From Magicicada septendecula (Eukaryota > Arthropoda > Insecta > Hemiptera > Cicadidae), in assembly GCA_034769895.1 (NCBI GenBank), contig CM068372.1, positions 237,732,343 through 237,796,342 of the forward strand: a stretch of 64,000 nucleotides of DNA, given 5' to 3'. Both the position numbers and the translations under genes were made by a program. Below, one piece after another: positions 11,811 through 23,922 of the stretch. The first letter of the stretch is position 1; every line of letters starts with the position of its first letter. The notes under the pieces were generated by a model. That model ran no database searches. It saw only the letters and a program-made list of their open reading frames with translations, and had not been told where the DNA came from.

Positions 11811-12178
11811 TTATTAGTCTTCCCCAAACTACCTCGATCTTTTCGACTTCTGGCGTTGTATCTCCACTTATTATTTTTCTATTTTATCCAGACATTTTAT
11901 TTCGCTCACAGTTATCACATCCTAATAAATATTCATCTTTTCACTAGGTACAGCCTTGTGAAATATTATTTTTGTGCTTTCCATGTTTGTCCTCAGAACA
12001 GTTTCACGTTGAGTTTGTTCATCTTCTCCATCTCGACTTGACCGATCTTTGTTTAAAACGGTATACTTTTGTCTCCTATGTGTACATGTATACAGATCTG
12101 TATATATTGTGTAAAATTTGTGTACATAATTGTATATACCCGGCCACGTAAGTGAACAGAGATAGAAAGAGAGAAAGG
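11811..12178. other. Noncoding DNA
   Basis: AT-rich sequence between a LINE fossil and the mariner insertion. No gene recognised. Confidence 0.35.
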
Positions 12179-12180
12179 TA

Positions 12181-13095
12181 CGAGGCACGTCCAGAAAGTA
12201 AGAATACAAGGGCTGTGTAGGACATAGGGAAATTTTTTTTTCAAAGTTGGCACCCGTGACGTGTAGACGGGTTCTTAACGGTCAAAATGAGACATCGAGC
12301 GCCTCAGTCCGTTACGAAATGTCGTCGCAGCAGCTTAACACGTCAACCAGTTCGTCCCCCGTTTACTCCACGTACTGAGGGTGAACCCTTTCTCGACTCA
12401 ATTGTGACTGGGGACGAAACGTGGGTGTGTCACTATACTCCTGAGTCAAGAAGACAGTCTCTGCAGTGGCGCCCATACCCATTTGCCAACATCCAAAAAA
12501 TTCAAAGTTCAGTCTTCACAGAGGAAAATCATGGCATCCGTCTTTTGGGAACGGAACGAGATCTTGTTGGTCGATTTCATGCCCAAAGGGACCACCATCA
12601 ATGCTGCTGCATATTGTGAGACCCTAAAGAAGTTGAAACAAAAAATCGAAGACAAAAGGAGGGGAATGCTGACTCGTGGTGTGTCACTCCTTCATGACAA
12701 CGCCAGACCCCATACCGCCCGGGTCACTCAGGACCTGCTTGTGTCGTTTGGATGGGACATTGTGACTCACCCACCCTACTCCCCGGACCTGGCACCCTCG
12801 GATTACCATCTTTTCACCAAATTGAAGGAGTTCTTGGGTGGACAGCGATTTTCGGACGATGAGGAGGTCATGGAGACTGTGAAAAAGTGGCTTAAGGAGG
12901 TGGAGCGGAAGGTATACGACGAGGGTATACAAAAGCTGGTGCCCAGGCTTCAAAAGTGCATTGATCTCAACGGATCAACGGATTACGTGGAGAAATGATA
13001 ACATATTTTGGCACATACCCTGTAAATTTCATTAAAATATATTAATTTTTCGATTTTTAACAAGTGTTGTATTCTTACTTTCTGGACGTGCCTCG
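12181..13095 (+). mobile_element. mariner-family DNA transposon, 915 bp, internally deleted
   Basis: Perfect 27-bp terminal inverted repeats occupy 12181-12207 and 13069-13095; the outer bases are CGAGGCACGTCCAGAAAGTA. The element is flanked by TA on both sides (12179-12180 and 13096-13097), the mariner target duplication. At 915 bp it is shorter than the usual 1.25-1.35 kb. The shortfall maps to the 5' part, where the N-terminal DNA-binding HTH region is missing. The intact TIRs suggest it could still be mobilised by a transposase supplied elsewhere (inference). Confidence 0.95.
12287..12998 (+). pseudogene. mariner transposase remnant (DD34D catalytic domain)
   Basis: Two overlapping frames encode the catalytic domain of a mariner transposase. 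The first (from about 12370) contains VTGDETWVCHY with the first catalytic Asp. A one-base shift near 12470-12490 moves the reading to the second frame (to the TGA at 12996-12998), which contains SVFWERNEILLVDFMPKGTT, LLHDNARPHTA with the second Asp, and PYSPDLAPSDYHLF with the third. All three catalytic Asp residues and both signature motifs are therefore present, but in different frames. The N-terminal paired HTH domains are absent. It lies within perfect TIRs, so it is a recent but non-autonomous copy. Confidence 0.9.
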
Positions 13096-13097
13096 TA

Positions 13098-13685
13098 GAT
13101 AGGCGACAGACCAGAGTGTACGGTACGGAAAGTGTAACACGTGACATTCAATAATTCTTTCAAACCAACGACAGTGTTCAGGTTATGCAGACCCCAAGGA
13201 CATCAGAGTACGAGAATCTTTAAGTATTTACGTTGCAGTCGCCAGTCTGTGACGTCACTACATATTGACCCGCTCCAGACTAGTAGTAAACATCACTTTA
13301 TTTCGCTCAACTCGACGTTTCCAGCACACCTTTCCGACGGTCGGGCTGTATTTTACTCTAATAACATTACAGCGTTACAGAACGCATTTAAAAATACCTC
13401 GAGTGATGTTCTGCCGCACACAAAGCATATGGCGTACATTGGATTAACATCGCGAAGAAATATTTCTGAAGAAGAGTCTCCATATATGAGTGTATACTGT
13501 ATACTGTATTATTAATATTTAAAAAATATTCGGTCAAGATATCATTAATATTTTTTCATTATACGGTCAAGATTAATTTAATTATTTTGTTAGTATTTAG
13601 TAATTTTATTTAATTAGCCAAGAAAAGGAACTGTACTAACTTGACACATGTTAATAATTTGCTGAGCTGACACTGGTCCTTCTGT
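13098..13685. other. Noncoding DNA
   Basis: A 124-codon plus-strand ORF (13141-13515) has no recognisable domain. Its codon pattern and overlapping ORFs suggest chance. Nothing else seen. Confidence 0.35.
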
Positions 13686-13689
13686 AGTC

Positions 13690-14010
13690 CTTTTTTTAGT
13701 CCCCTTGTTATCTCAGTAATCTTGTCCACCTTTTAACCACTCGATTTCAGTTTACTTGAACAAGTAACTTCCCTACATCTTACTCCCTTATTCGGGGTCT
13801 TCCTTTCTGCCAGCATTTCTGTTTCACCGTTGTTATCCTAATACGTACATTTCCTCAAGGCGTCTAGCAGATTTTAGTGTCAGGAACTTTATATGGTCGA
13901 CTGTGTCTGTACGTCTACGCACTTGCACTTGTTTGTTGTTCCTGGCTACTGTGTTTTCCATCCTTCTTGTTTTCATATTGATTTGAATATCCGTCTCAGC
14001 AGTAGAAGTA
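13690..14010 (-). pseudogene. Possible LINE fragment
   Basis: Minus-strand reading gives AETDIQINMKTRRMENTVAR, then RRTDTVDHIKFLTL. This loosely resembles the LINE post-catalytic region (MKINTxKTKxM... followed by VDxxKYLG). The similarity is weak and the reading is interrupted, so this is tentative. Confidence 0.25.
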
Positions 14011-14164
14011 CTTTTTCTTCGACTTTTACTTTAGCGTTCAGACTGGGAAACGTACGTTTTATATGATGTTCCGTCCCGTCCTAGTCAATACAAAGGATGT
14101 GCGAGTTCAGATTAATGCCAGCTCCGAATGGCTGAATGAAAGCCGTTATTACCTAACAGTACCG

Positions 14165-14310
14165 TCCGCTGGTTGGGTTGACATTGTTTTGTTATTTTTT
14201 TATGAGGAGAAAGAGTCCAGATGGCGGGAATTGAACCCAACCATATTACGTGTCGATTCAATTAATTACAGTACGACAGCCACAATGTATTCTCAGACAA
14301 TTGGCTTTAA
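14165..14310 (-). repeat. Possible tRNA-derived SINE fragment
   Basis: On the minus strand GGTTGGGTTCAATTCCCGCC (about 14228-14247) fits a pol III B box/T-arm, followed by an A-rich stretch (CATAAAAAAATAACAAAAC). An upstream GTGGCTGTCGTACTG could be a degraded A box. No target duplication was found. Confidence 0.3.
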
Positions 14311-14344
14311 TAGAAGTGTGTGTATACAACAGACAGCGCATTGA

Positions 14345-14378
14345 CTCTCTCTCACTCTCTCTCTCTCTCTCTCTCTCT
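14345..14378. repeat. (CT)n microsatellite
   Basis: CT dinucleotide run with one interruption. Confidence 0.9.
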
Positions 14379-14379
14379 G

Positions 14380-15370
14380 ATGTCTGTCAGTTTCTAGTCT
14401 CCATCCTTTTCGGTCCAATGCTACAGATCATCCTCGAGTCTCTCCTCCCTCTGGATCCTTATATCTCTCTTCCCGACAATCGTTCTTGGTTGCCGAGGTA
14501 AAAACTTGTCAGTCGTTCGCTCCACATATCCATCGCAACTCAACTGACCTTAGGCACAACCGGGGCATTCATAATATCCGTCGTGCAATCGGTTTTTTTA
14601 TTCTGTATTTTCTGGATTTATCTGCCTCTATTTTCAACGCTTCCCATATTCTGCAGTAAACGGCATACATCGTAATATATTGTCCTTGTATAGTTCTATT
14701 TAAGGCTCGAGCGTCTTTTCTTCTACCCCGTTTGAATCAGCTTTTTTCAATAATGTTCGTTGACGAAATACTCGAGAATTAATCGCAGATTTTCGTGGAA
14801 ACTGTACTATCAACAGTCCACTACTATTTCACATACACTGAATTCATTAACAATTTATTCATCAACAAAGGAAGATGTCTTGTGGTTGCCCTGCAAAACG
14901 TCCAGACTTCAATTTTGGTGGAAGGAAAACATCTTTAATTGGAGAACACACTAAAGAAGCATACACGAAACATTCCCGACATTCAAGAACAGCCACGTTT
15001 TCATTAGATTAGTTCTCATCCTAGAAGATCAATCCGGGCAGCTACGGCGAGATGAATGGAATAGAAAGAATCAGCGAGCACAGAGTAACATAGAGTGCCA
15101 TATGAATGAAATAGACCGGCAAAGATGGCGGCCAACCGAGCGTGAGGCATCCTAAACCGTGCACTTGCCTACATAATTTTATCATTACCTGTTTGCATAA
15201 ATCAGTGTACCTAATTGTGACAGTTATGATTTTTTATTTGCGTCATTAATACAGCGTTCAAGAACATGGTCTGCAGTTTATCAAGTAACGCCCTTAGTGA
15301 TAATTTTATTTATGTACGATAAGGATATAGTAGGTATATTAAATTTATTAATATATAAAATCATATGAAT
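14380..15370. other. Noncoding DNA
   Basis: No gene, repeat or element end recognised. Confidence 0.4.
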
Positions 15371-15485
15371 ATATTGTTACGCAATTACAGAACACTCTAG
15401 GAGAGTGTCGTTCTTCACGCTTCTCGACTAGGCCAGCGTGTCTCGTCTGTATCAAGGCCGTCCACTCACGTAATACTTAAGTGCC

Positions 15486-15503
15486 TTCCAGAATGTTCAA
15501 GAG
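15486..15503. promoter_or_regulatory. Heat-shock-element-like site in the solo LTR
   Basis: TTC-CA-GAA-TG-TTC-AA-GAG has three perfect and one imperfect HSF pentamers at exact 5-bp phase. A second two-unit site, TTCTCGAA, lies at 15552-15559. Both are upstream of the TATA box at 15573. Confidence 0.5.
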
Positions 15504-15571
15504 CACTTGAAATACGCATTATGATGGCGCTGCAGGAAGGATGGAAAGTTGTTCTCGAACACCTGTCCTAC

Positions 15572-15580
15572 CTATATAAG
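15572..15580 (+). promoter_or_regulatory. TATA box of the solo LTR
   Basis: CTATATAAG in the middle of the LTR, followed about 25 bp later by GTCAGTTAGT, a plausible initiator. This would set the U3/R boundary near 15605. Confidence 0.6.
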
Positions 15581-15897
15581 CCATAGTAGGTAGTTACGCC
15601 TTTGTCAGTTAGTTACGTTGAGCGGGTTTCCTTAGTGCGGATCGAGTGGTGGTTGAAGATTAGTGGAAAGTGTATACTGCGTTATAATTAGTGTGGAACT
15701 TTATAATTAGTTGACACTATTATTGCGTGTAGACAAATTTCACTTGACTTATTGTACGAGTATAATGTTGCTGAATAACTTGTTGATTGCACACTGTTAT
15801 TTGCGAATAATTAAAGCTGGTGATTAGTGACTTCATTGGTAAATATATTTGTCTCCACTGTACCATACGACGATCACTGAGACCGTCGTAACAATAT

Positions 15898-17381
15898 GAT
15901 TAGGTGTCATAGTGAACACCTTATTATACATTAATAGTAATGCCAGAAAACCTATATGAATGTAAATTCTATTACTGGACGTATATAATACCTGATGATA
16001 TACAAACATTGGTAAGGCCCGCCAGCCTTTCCTGAACAGTCATCTGCGCCGACCCAATGCATGAATTACCCCCACTCCCAAGTATGGCGAAGTTATCTAG
16101 AGCGAAGAGAGGGGAGACGTCGCTATAACGTTCACTGTCTCACTTACATATTATTACCCTCTCTGTCACACACATGCTTCCGTTGTTCTCGCCAGTCTTG
16201 TTGCAGCCGATGTTCACGCTATGAAACACTGTACAAGACTGTTGTGCGCATGTGCAAACTAAATAAAAATTTTGTAGCCTCGCAACGAGGTGTATGTCTA
16301 CTGCGCATCGAGACCCTAGTGCTCAATTTACATTGTCCTGCCTCTAATGTTTGTTAGATTGCATTACGTTCTGCCCTGTTCTTAGTTCTGTAGTAATTGT
16401 TTGATGGCATTTTGTTTATCTAATGTCACTGTCACTGTTACTACGGACTTCGGACGTTTAAATGGTGAATCAACTATTTGAGGTGCTTATTCTTTTAAAC
16501 ATGGAAATTTGTACCTGCAGTTAATGTTGAAGTATTATCACAAGAGTTAGGTCGGACTATTACCATCGTTAAAACTTTACCACACAACGTATCGACCAGT
16601 AAACATCTTAGTTTTAAAGATGTAGGAATAATGTTAAATTAGGTTAAGATGTTGCGAGCGCGGCCTTTAGTATTATGCGACGAGGGGGGCTAAAAATCAT
16701 ATAAAAACGTCTTTTAAAGTTAAATTCAGACTACAGTGTTTCTGCTGACTAAATGGTGCAGACCCAAAAATAAAAATCATTATCGCAGAGCCACATTTCA
16801 TGTCATAACTTTAAAATATTTAACGACTTGTAATTTCTGTAGTTTATTTTTGTATATGAAGGGGATGTAACTATAACCTTCAAATAACACTATTAGAATT
16901 ACCTTCATTTTTACTCTAGAAGTTTGAAGAGTTTACCGCAGTTCTAAGGGACTGAAATAACATTTCATTCGAGCCGCATACATTTGAATGTTTCGCGTTT
17001 TTGTCGCTTTTTAAGGTTCTATGACCGACCATATGGAGATCTGGCTTCACGGCCCTTGGGTCTGGTTCAAGGGGAATGACCTGGCTATATTATTATGAGC
17101 TCGCTGGAAATAATCTCAGGCGTTATTATGGTCCTCAATAACCCTCGACCCAAAGAAAAACTCGATCAAGTGCGCCGAATAAATAGATACTGAAGAGCAT
17201 CAGAGACAGCAAAATCATCCGAAGAACGTTAACAACGCAAGGAATAACTTCGACATTGAACGTCGAAACGGATCGCATCCGAAACAGCTAAAGAATCCCA
17301 TTTTAAAGGTTATATTCATACAATTAAGAATGAATAGCAAGTTTATCATTCAGCCTCTCTTCCAGATACTTAATATTTTAA
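15898..17381. other. Noncoding DNA
   Basis: A 98-codon ORF at 16061-16357 has no recognisable motif. No transposon structure recognised. Confidence 0.35.
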
Positions 17382-17615
17382 GACGTTTTCTCGGTAATGT
17401 ATCAAGGAACATCGTCGATGGCTTGGTTCGTCAGGAGCAACAACAAAGACAGCAGCTATCTGAATACCGTGTTCGAGAGCGACAAAGCGAAAGATTTTCA
17501 AAGGAAACACGAGGAAAAACTACGTTATTATGAAAATGTCGAAGTCATCGAACTGTTAGACAACGCAAATATGCTGCGGGTAGTGAAAGGAAGAAAGTGC
17601 TTCGAGTTATTGTAA
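17382..17615 (+). CDS. Unrecognised short ORF with coding-like character
   Basis: Open from 17382 (after a TAA) to the TAA ending at 17615; the first ATG is at 17397 and gives 72 residues. The product is charged, with no low-complexity runs: AWFVRSNNKDSSYLNTVFES near the N-terminus and NVEVIELLDNANMLRVVKGR near the C-terminus. It is more GC-balanced than its surroundings. It is not recognised. It could be a terminal exon of a host gene, a transposon fragment or chance. No convincing splice acceptor or promoter was seen. Confidence 0.2.
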   Translation, partial: DVFSVMYQGTSSMAWFVRSNNKDSSYLNTVFESDKAKDFQRKHEEKLRYYENVEVIELLDNANMLRVVKGRKCFELL

Positions 17616-20600
17616 AACAGAGATCGGGAAGTTGTGGAGCGCGGGACGGTTTTAGTGTCGCTTTGGACGGCTTAAAATACTTAACAAAATCAATATAAAT
17701 GAATACTTCAAAAATGCGGATTTAAAAAAAAAACAAAGCAGTAGAGCGAGTCGTAACTATCGGTGTATGTCTACATTACAGAGTTTCCCGGGAGGAAAGG
17801 ACGAAGAGAATCTAGATCTAAAAGCAGGGAAAAATTAAATTTTAATCAAATATAGGTCCGGAAATGATTTGATCTCCAGTTATAGACTGTTGAAAAGTCT
17901 GACAATGTGTCTGTTCTGAAGGTAAAGAAATGAAATATGAAAATTTCTGGAACACAAATTGTGAGATAAAATTAGTAATCGAAATATTAAAAGAATGGGT
18001 TCAGAGGTGTAACACTAGTAGTTTTCAAACAAGTTGCTGAAAAACGCAAAAAATTGATTAATGTCGGAAAGCATTAATTTTAAGTTTTGGTAAATAAACA
18101 AATAACATTAAATAACTTTGCTAAATAACTAATAAACAAAGAAAGCTTTCAAATAAAATATGTAGAAAATGTATTTCTGACAAAACTGATGTAAATGAAA
18201 TACAAGTTTGAAGTTCTTAACTTGAATTGAAAACAAAACTAGGCAGAAAATGTTACAATTCTAAATTAAACAAAAAACATAGCTATCGGCACTATACCAA
18301 ATAAAAATTACACTGAGTTATGTTGAACATAATGTTAAAAATAAACTAAATTCCATAATTAAACTCAATTAAGTTCTTAACTGGTTACTGAAGACCATGT
18401 ATTGCTTGTATCTTTACTTTCCATTATAAGGGTGCCAGTGTTTAATATTCTAGCGATCAGTTCATCTTGTGTACTTACTTTTTATGTATAAACCTCACGT
18501 TCTACAATTCCATAAGTAGTAATCTAATGTAGTCGGAGCTGGAGTTCTTGGCGGCCAGTAAATAGGCCCTCCAAGATCACTTCATTCTTCAGCAAAGTGT
18601 TCATTTAAACATTCTCTTCAAATGATGTGTAGAATGCGCAATAGCTTGATCGTCTTGAAAATACGTATTGACAGTGGGACGTCTTCTTGTAGACGAAAAT
18701 GTAATTTTGTAAAAATTCTACGTATCTTTGCTTTATAATGCGATGCTCTGATATGAAAGGACCAATTAAATGAACAACAATGGACCGTCTTCGTGTAATT
18801 AGAACAATTAGGTTTCAATTTAGTGAGAGTGTTAAAATGTAAATTAGAATCATCAATATTGTTTTTGGCAATTTTTTTGTTCATTTAGAATTGTAACACA
18901 GGTATTCTACCATTCAATTCGAATTGCTCAAACTTTACGTTTTTTCCAACTAGCGTTATTTACATTAGTTTTCATACAAACAAATTAAAAATAATCAATT
19001 TTTTTTGCGATTATTATAAACTCAACAAAGTTATTGTACACAACCCTACACAATTATGTTTTCAGGCTACAATTTTTGGATCAATAAAGACCAAACGTTA
19101 AAGTACAGCAATGCTACATAGTACTCAAGGAAATGAACCTGCGCAAGAAGAAGAGACTAAAATAATGAGAAATTAAATTAACGAGACTATGATTTACGAA
19201 TGAGAAGCCCTTAGACTAAGTAGTCTATTTACATCAGAATTGCTCATTAGTCACGTGACTCGACTGCTGTTGTGTAAATTGCTAATCGAATACTTCACAT
19301 ACCGGATGGGTAAAAGTCAGTTTATCTAATTCCTAACGAGAAAACAATTAATAGGCGTAGTTAAGCGAAAACGTTTTTATTATTACGTGTTTAATAGATA
19401 TGAGAAAATTTGTTCAAACTTCTCTTGTGCATTCGTGGGAGTGTTAGGCTACTAAATTACACATTCTGTCAATAAAAGTTTGTCTCGATGTATAAAATCA
19501 ACTAAGTTTTCAATCACAGGTTGGGCATTTCGGATCACTTGGATTGGTGAAAAAAATACGCCTTTAACGATTCTACAGAACGAAAATCTGGAAAGGATCA
19601 AACCACATGAACACAATAGTCATTCAGTTGTTCCTCGGCATCCTATCCTGTGGGAAAAATGTTTGATTGAGTTGGTTTATAACAGGGAGAGCATAGTGAG
19701 AAAGGGTTCTATTTTCTGTCAAACACAGGGACGACCGATGTGAAACAAAGGGTTGTTGACAACTCGATAATGTCAACATTTCATAGAATCTCAAGATACT
19801 AAATTTTCGTTGTCAAAAAAATAATGCCTGACACTCCTTATTTTGTGATTCTGCACTAAACACCAACTCCGGGCACGTTAATTTACTTTTCAACGAGGAT
19901 TTTCAGACCAATATGCACGATTATGACCGTTTACGACTAGAGATCATTCAATTTGAAACACGCTTCATGAGACCATATCGCTGAGCTATAGAAATGTGGT
20001 TATAGGTTCACAATAAACACTAAAGTCGTCAAAAAATTCCACCATTCTGTCAAAGTGGTCATGACAAAGCGCATGGAGTAATCTTGGCACACAACACTTA
20101 AACTTCAATTTTCATAAAATCAGTTCTCTTGTTCTGAGAATTTCCAGCCTATAGGAAACCTTCCTATTTGACACTTGAGTACTGTACGAGTTGTGACACG
20201 TGTGTTGGAAGTTGGAAGAATCTCCAGTGCTTCCAGGATATTAAATATTCAGGTTACGAAAATGCTGGGGGATCGGTAGTGGGGTATTAGTAAATCTCGC
20301 ATAGGATCCTTCATGGACGACAGCGGTGTCCCTATCATGTTTCCAACAACACTGAAACATGAAATTAATTCTTGTTTTGTGTACTACTTGAACGCCATTA
20401 TTCGCAATAAAAACACACAATTCAACTGATCAATAAATGAATATTATTTATAGCAATTACACTAGCTGACTTCTATCAGATACAAAACCAAAATTTCCAA
20501 CCTGTTACAGAATGTTACAGAAGTCAAATCTGCGTACAAGGGTAACTGACTTTTAGCCCACACTATAAAATTATATAAACATATATAAATCATAAAAACT

Positions 20601-20879
20601 AAATTTACACTACACCTCATACGTATATCTCTGAAAATTAACTGAACTAATCACTGATACCGTAAGTTTGTGAACGGCAAAAAAGTAAATAAAAATAAAA
20701 AAAGTACACACTATTTTAACTTTAAAATAAATACGCCCCAAGTTGTTGGAGCCAGTTTAACTTTACAATTAATCTCGCTACTTTCGTTTGAATCTTTTAC
20801 TATGAACAAAATTTTAGATTTCTTTTAAGCCCCACATTTGTGTGCCAGTTTAACGCTTTAAACTCTTATTGGTATTTGT
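17616..20879. other. AT-rich noncoding DNA
   Basis: Over 3 kb with no recognised gene or transposon end. ORFs of 87-88 codons at 18618-18884 and 19480-19743 have no recognisable motif. Confidence 0.4.
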
Positions 20880-22510
20880 GAAAATTAATGGTATGAAACT
20901 CAAGTTATAGCGATCAAAAATTTCAAATTTATAAATTTTCTGATCGAGCAGTGCATTCTCACACAGTCAGGTCACCCCAACCCAAACCAGAGGAATAAAT
21001 AAAGGTAATTAAGAACACGTCAACCCGACGCCAGCTACGAGACAATAAGACAACGTTTGACTTAACGCAACAAAGGAAATTGGGATCGACTTTGACAGAC
21101 CAAACTCAACTCACATTTACGACATCATAACAAACCGAACAAAGAGCAGAGTCCAGTGACACAAGTACGCAGAAATTGTAACGAAGGGACGCCAACACGT
21201 GTGAACGTAAGAAAAGAGATACTCACTGACAAAGGATTCAGAAAAGTCTCGACATTACAGAGACAATACAGCGAATACCCAGTGAATACATACGACCATG
21301 TCGCACAGCATGAAAACAACGCCAGAGTGACAACTTATATTTACGACGAGAAATCGTGGAGGCAACTCAGAGTGACAGCGAGCGAGAAATTATTAATTGG
21401 TAGAAAAAACGGAGTGGAAGTTGAACAAGGAACAGGACGCAACGGATTGTTAGCGAGGGTGTAACAACAACCTTTGGGAAACTTACGAAACAAAGATTTG
21501 ACAGACAGGCGAACAATTACTTTATATTCTTGGAAAGAGTGCGATGTCCTTAGCTGTGTATTTCAAAGGATGTTTAACAGCCAAACAGAGGTTAGCATCT
21601 TCTGAAGAAGTAAGTGGAGAGGACTGTTGTCATGGTGACAACCAGGGCAGCAAATCAGAGAGTCGAAAACCAAAGATCATCAAAGTGGAAGGAACATGTG
21701 GCCCAGGAGAGGGTAAGTCTTGAACCTATCGGGATCAACCGAGGGCGTGGAAGGCAGAAGATTGCATTGTGAAAGAAAACGTTTGATAAAAACCGTTTGC
21801 AGGCTACGCGAGGTCCTCAGTCTCAAAAAAGTTTGTGCTCAGTTTTATTAACTCAGTTCTACACAATTTTACCTCAGTCTTATAAAACTTTATCTCAGTA
21901 TTGCGCAGTTTATTTACTTAGTTACTTTAACTTTTGAACGTGCGAAGTTATCTAAGTATCGTTATACTTTCGAGTCCAGTACTATAAACTTTAAAGTATT
22001 ATTCATTATTCGACATTATGGAACTTAGAAACTTTTAACAAGTGAAGTGAGATCTCAATAACAGAAATTTTGTGTATCAACTTCGGACATTGTGATTCGT
22101 ATCATAAACTTAACATGATTCAGACTTAATTATTCTAGTTGTGCAGACTCATGAACGATAAGAGAAATCAATATTCATAAACACAAGTGTATAACATAAC
22201 GCACATTCACGACCAAGCTAAGTAGAACATGAACAGTTACATGAACCATCTTTGTAATAGACATTTATTTGAACACAACCCACTAATGATGGTTGTATCT
22301 ACACTACACAGAACTCTATAAACTGTTAGTAAAGACGGGTTACGCCAACACCACACCACGGACGCCGCGAGTGAATTCTCATCGCGAGTTTCAAAGTGAT
22401 AGTGAAAACATCCAATCAACGGAGCGACCATACATGGAGTCACCAGTAAGCAGGAAATTTCACCGATGGATTATTGGATATTCAAAATGTCAAGTTAAGT
22501 CGTCATGATA
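20880..22510 (-). repeat. Dispersed repeat B, left inverted copy
   Basis: Read on the minus strand it aligns by eye with 25500-26310. Shared blocks include CCATCGG(T/C)GAAA near 22470 and 25530, a CACTCGCGG block near 22370 and 25604, and a block CTTTATTTAT-CCTCTGG-GGGTTGGG(G/A)TGAC near 20970-21020 and 26230-26260. Identity is clearly lower than in the PLE arms, so this duplication is older. No coding sequence was recognised. Confidence 0.55.
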
Positions 22511-22749
22511 TTAATATTATAATAATACTGCTGCTCTGTCTCTTTTCCAAGAACCAATACCTTTGAGAAATTGTATAATCATTTAGTAAAGATAATGTTA
22601 AAATATATTATGAATATAAAAGCTACTCATATGAGACACATAATGAACGTATTAGTTTAGGGTAAATATATTTGATTTGTCTATGTTTTGTGTATGTTTA
22701 TCTATGTATAATAATGGGGATGTAATTGATATTTGTTGTGCCCCACGTT

Positions 22750-23010
22750 CTATTTATCTAATATGCAATTATGCTAATTTATGGGATTGAATTACGTAAT
22801 TATCCAATCAGGTTAATTTATGCCCAATTAATTGAATTTACGTGATATATTAATTACTTTGATGCTAGTGACTATGTTCATTAGTGATTAGCATAATTAC
22901 TGCAATGAGACTCTGATAGTTGTATAAAAATGATATAAAATTTTACTACGATTCATTCAATTGACGTTAATGTCTGTTACAAGGTAAAATTGACAATAAT
23001 GAACGCATAA
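22750..23010 (-). repeat. Dispersed repeat A, left inverted copy
   Basis: Reverse complement is similar to 26490-26750. Shared words are ATGCGTTCATTATTGT, ATTAACGTCAATTGA, AGAGTCTCATTG and TTAGCATAATTA. Divergent, noncoding, very AT-rich. Confidence 0.6.
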
Positions 23011-23295
23011 ATACTTAGTAAAATGAACACTTATTTATTTAACATTATTCAAACAAAGAAACTTCCAATATATGGATATAAATTATGCCCTGTAAATACA
23101 TTCATAAAAGAGAAAACATATATATAAGAACCAAATTACAATATGAATTCATTACGTCGTTCGCTGAAAACATACACATATATTTTATATATATATTTAT
23201 TATTATATTTCAATCACTTTCTGCTACAGTCCGTTTCTTGATGTATATAATACTATAATACTTATAACTATTTTACCTCAAGATGTATTTTTTCT

Positions 23296-23922
23296 TTAGG
23301 GACATGTTTCGGGAGATCCTGTTCTCCCATCTTCAACCTTCGCCATCTTGCTTCTGGTGCAGTATTTGTGTGTTGGCTTCTGGATGTTATTATGGTGGTT
23401 TGTTGGTCTTTGGTCCTTCAATGTTGCATTATTGTGTGTGGTTGTGGTATCTGTTTTTGTATTTTGTGTGTTTTCGATGTTGAGTGCTTTGAATATTGTG
23501 TCATGTTTTGTATTGATTTGTATTTGTTCTGGTATTAATTTGTTTTGTGTTTTATGTTTGTAAATCTGTAAATTTTCCCAAATGTTCATTATGGTGCCTT
23601 TGTGTGGTATATGTTTTATTAGTGTTACATTGGTTATGTCTGGGAATTCATGTCCTGTGTTTATTGCATGTGTGGCTAAATTGGATTTATATATGTTTGG
23701 TTTTTTGTATGCATTTAGGTGTTCAAAATAACGTTTTTTCAGCTGTTTTTTTGTTTGTCCTATATAACATTTATTGCAATCTTGGCATTCAATTTTGTAT
23801 ATACCGTTGGTTGTTGTATTATCTTTGTTGTGTGAGTTATTTAGATTTTGTAATTTATTTTTATTAGTTTTGTATGCTATTTTTATATCTGTGTTTTTAA
23901 ATAGTTTTGTTAGTTTTGACAT
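23296..23922 (-). pseudogene. PLE GIY-YIG endonuclease fragment (left arm)
   Basis: The 208 residues from the first in-frame Met cover the linker and the GIY-YIG nuclease: NGIYKIECQDCNKCYIGQT, then R-xxx-EH and ATHAINTGHEF. They match the right-arm protein except for a visible His/Leu difference in the ATHAIN segment. Upstream the frame is lost because of the 14-bp deletion. GIY-YIG nucleases nick target DNA for PLE retrotransposition. The CxxC in IECQDC is typical of the PLE version. Confidence 0.8.
23299..23340 (-). ncRNA. Hammerhead-like motif, PLE1-left
   Basis: On the minus strand: TTGAAGA, T, GGGAG...CTCCC stem, GAAAC-AT-GTC. Same as the right-arm motif; C3 is replaced by T. Confidence 0.4.

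Larger units (their letters stand above)
15375..15893 (+). mobile_element. Solo LTR of an LTR retrotransposon (519 bp)
   Basis: The stretch begins TGTTACG and ends CGTAACA, a 7-bp perfect inverted terminus of the TG...CA type. It is flanked on both sides by ATAT (15371-15374 and 15894-15897), a 4-bp target duplication as made by Ty3/gypsy integrases. It contains a TATA box (CCTATATAAG) and upstream heat-shock-element-like sites. There is no internal coding region beside it, so it is the product of LTR-LTR recombination. It shows no obvious similarity to the 2.16-kb LTRs at 45 and 60 kb, so it belongs to another family. Confidence 0.88.

Noticed and set aside
13141..13515. 124-codon ORF as a host gene
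   Set aside because: No motif, overlapping ORFs in other frames, and no coding-like composition.
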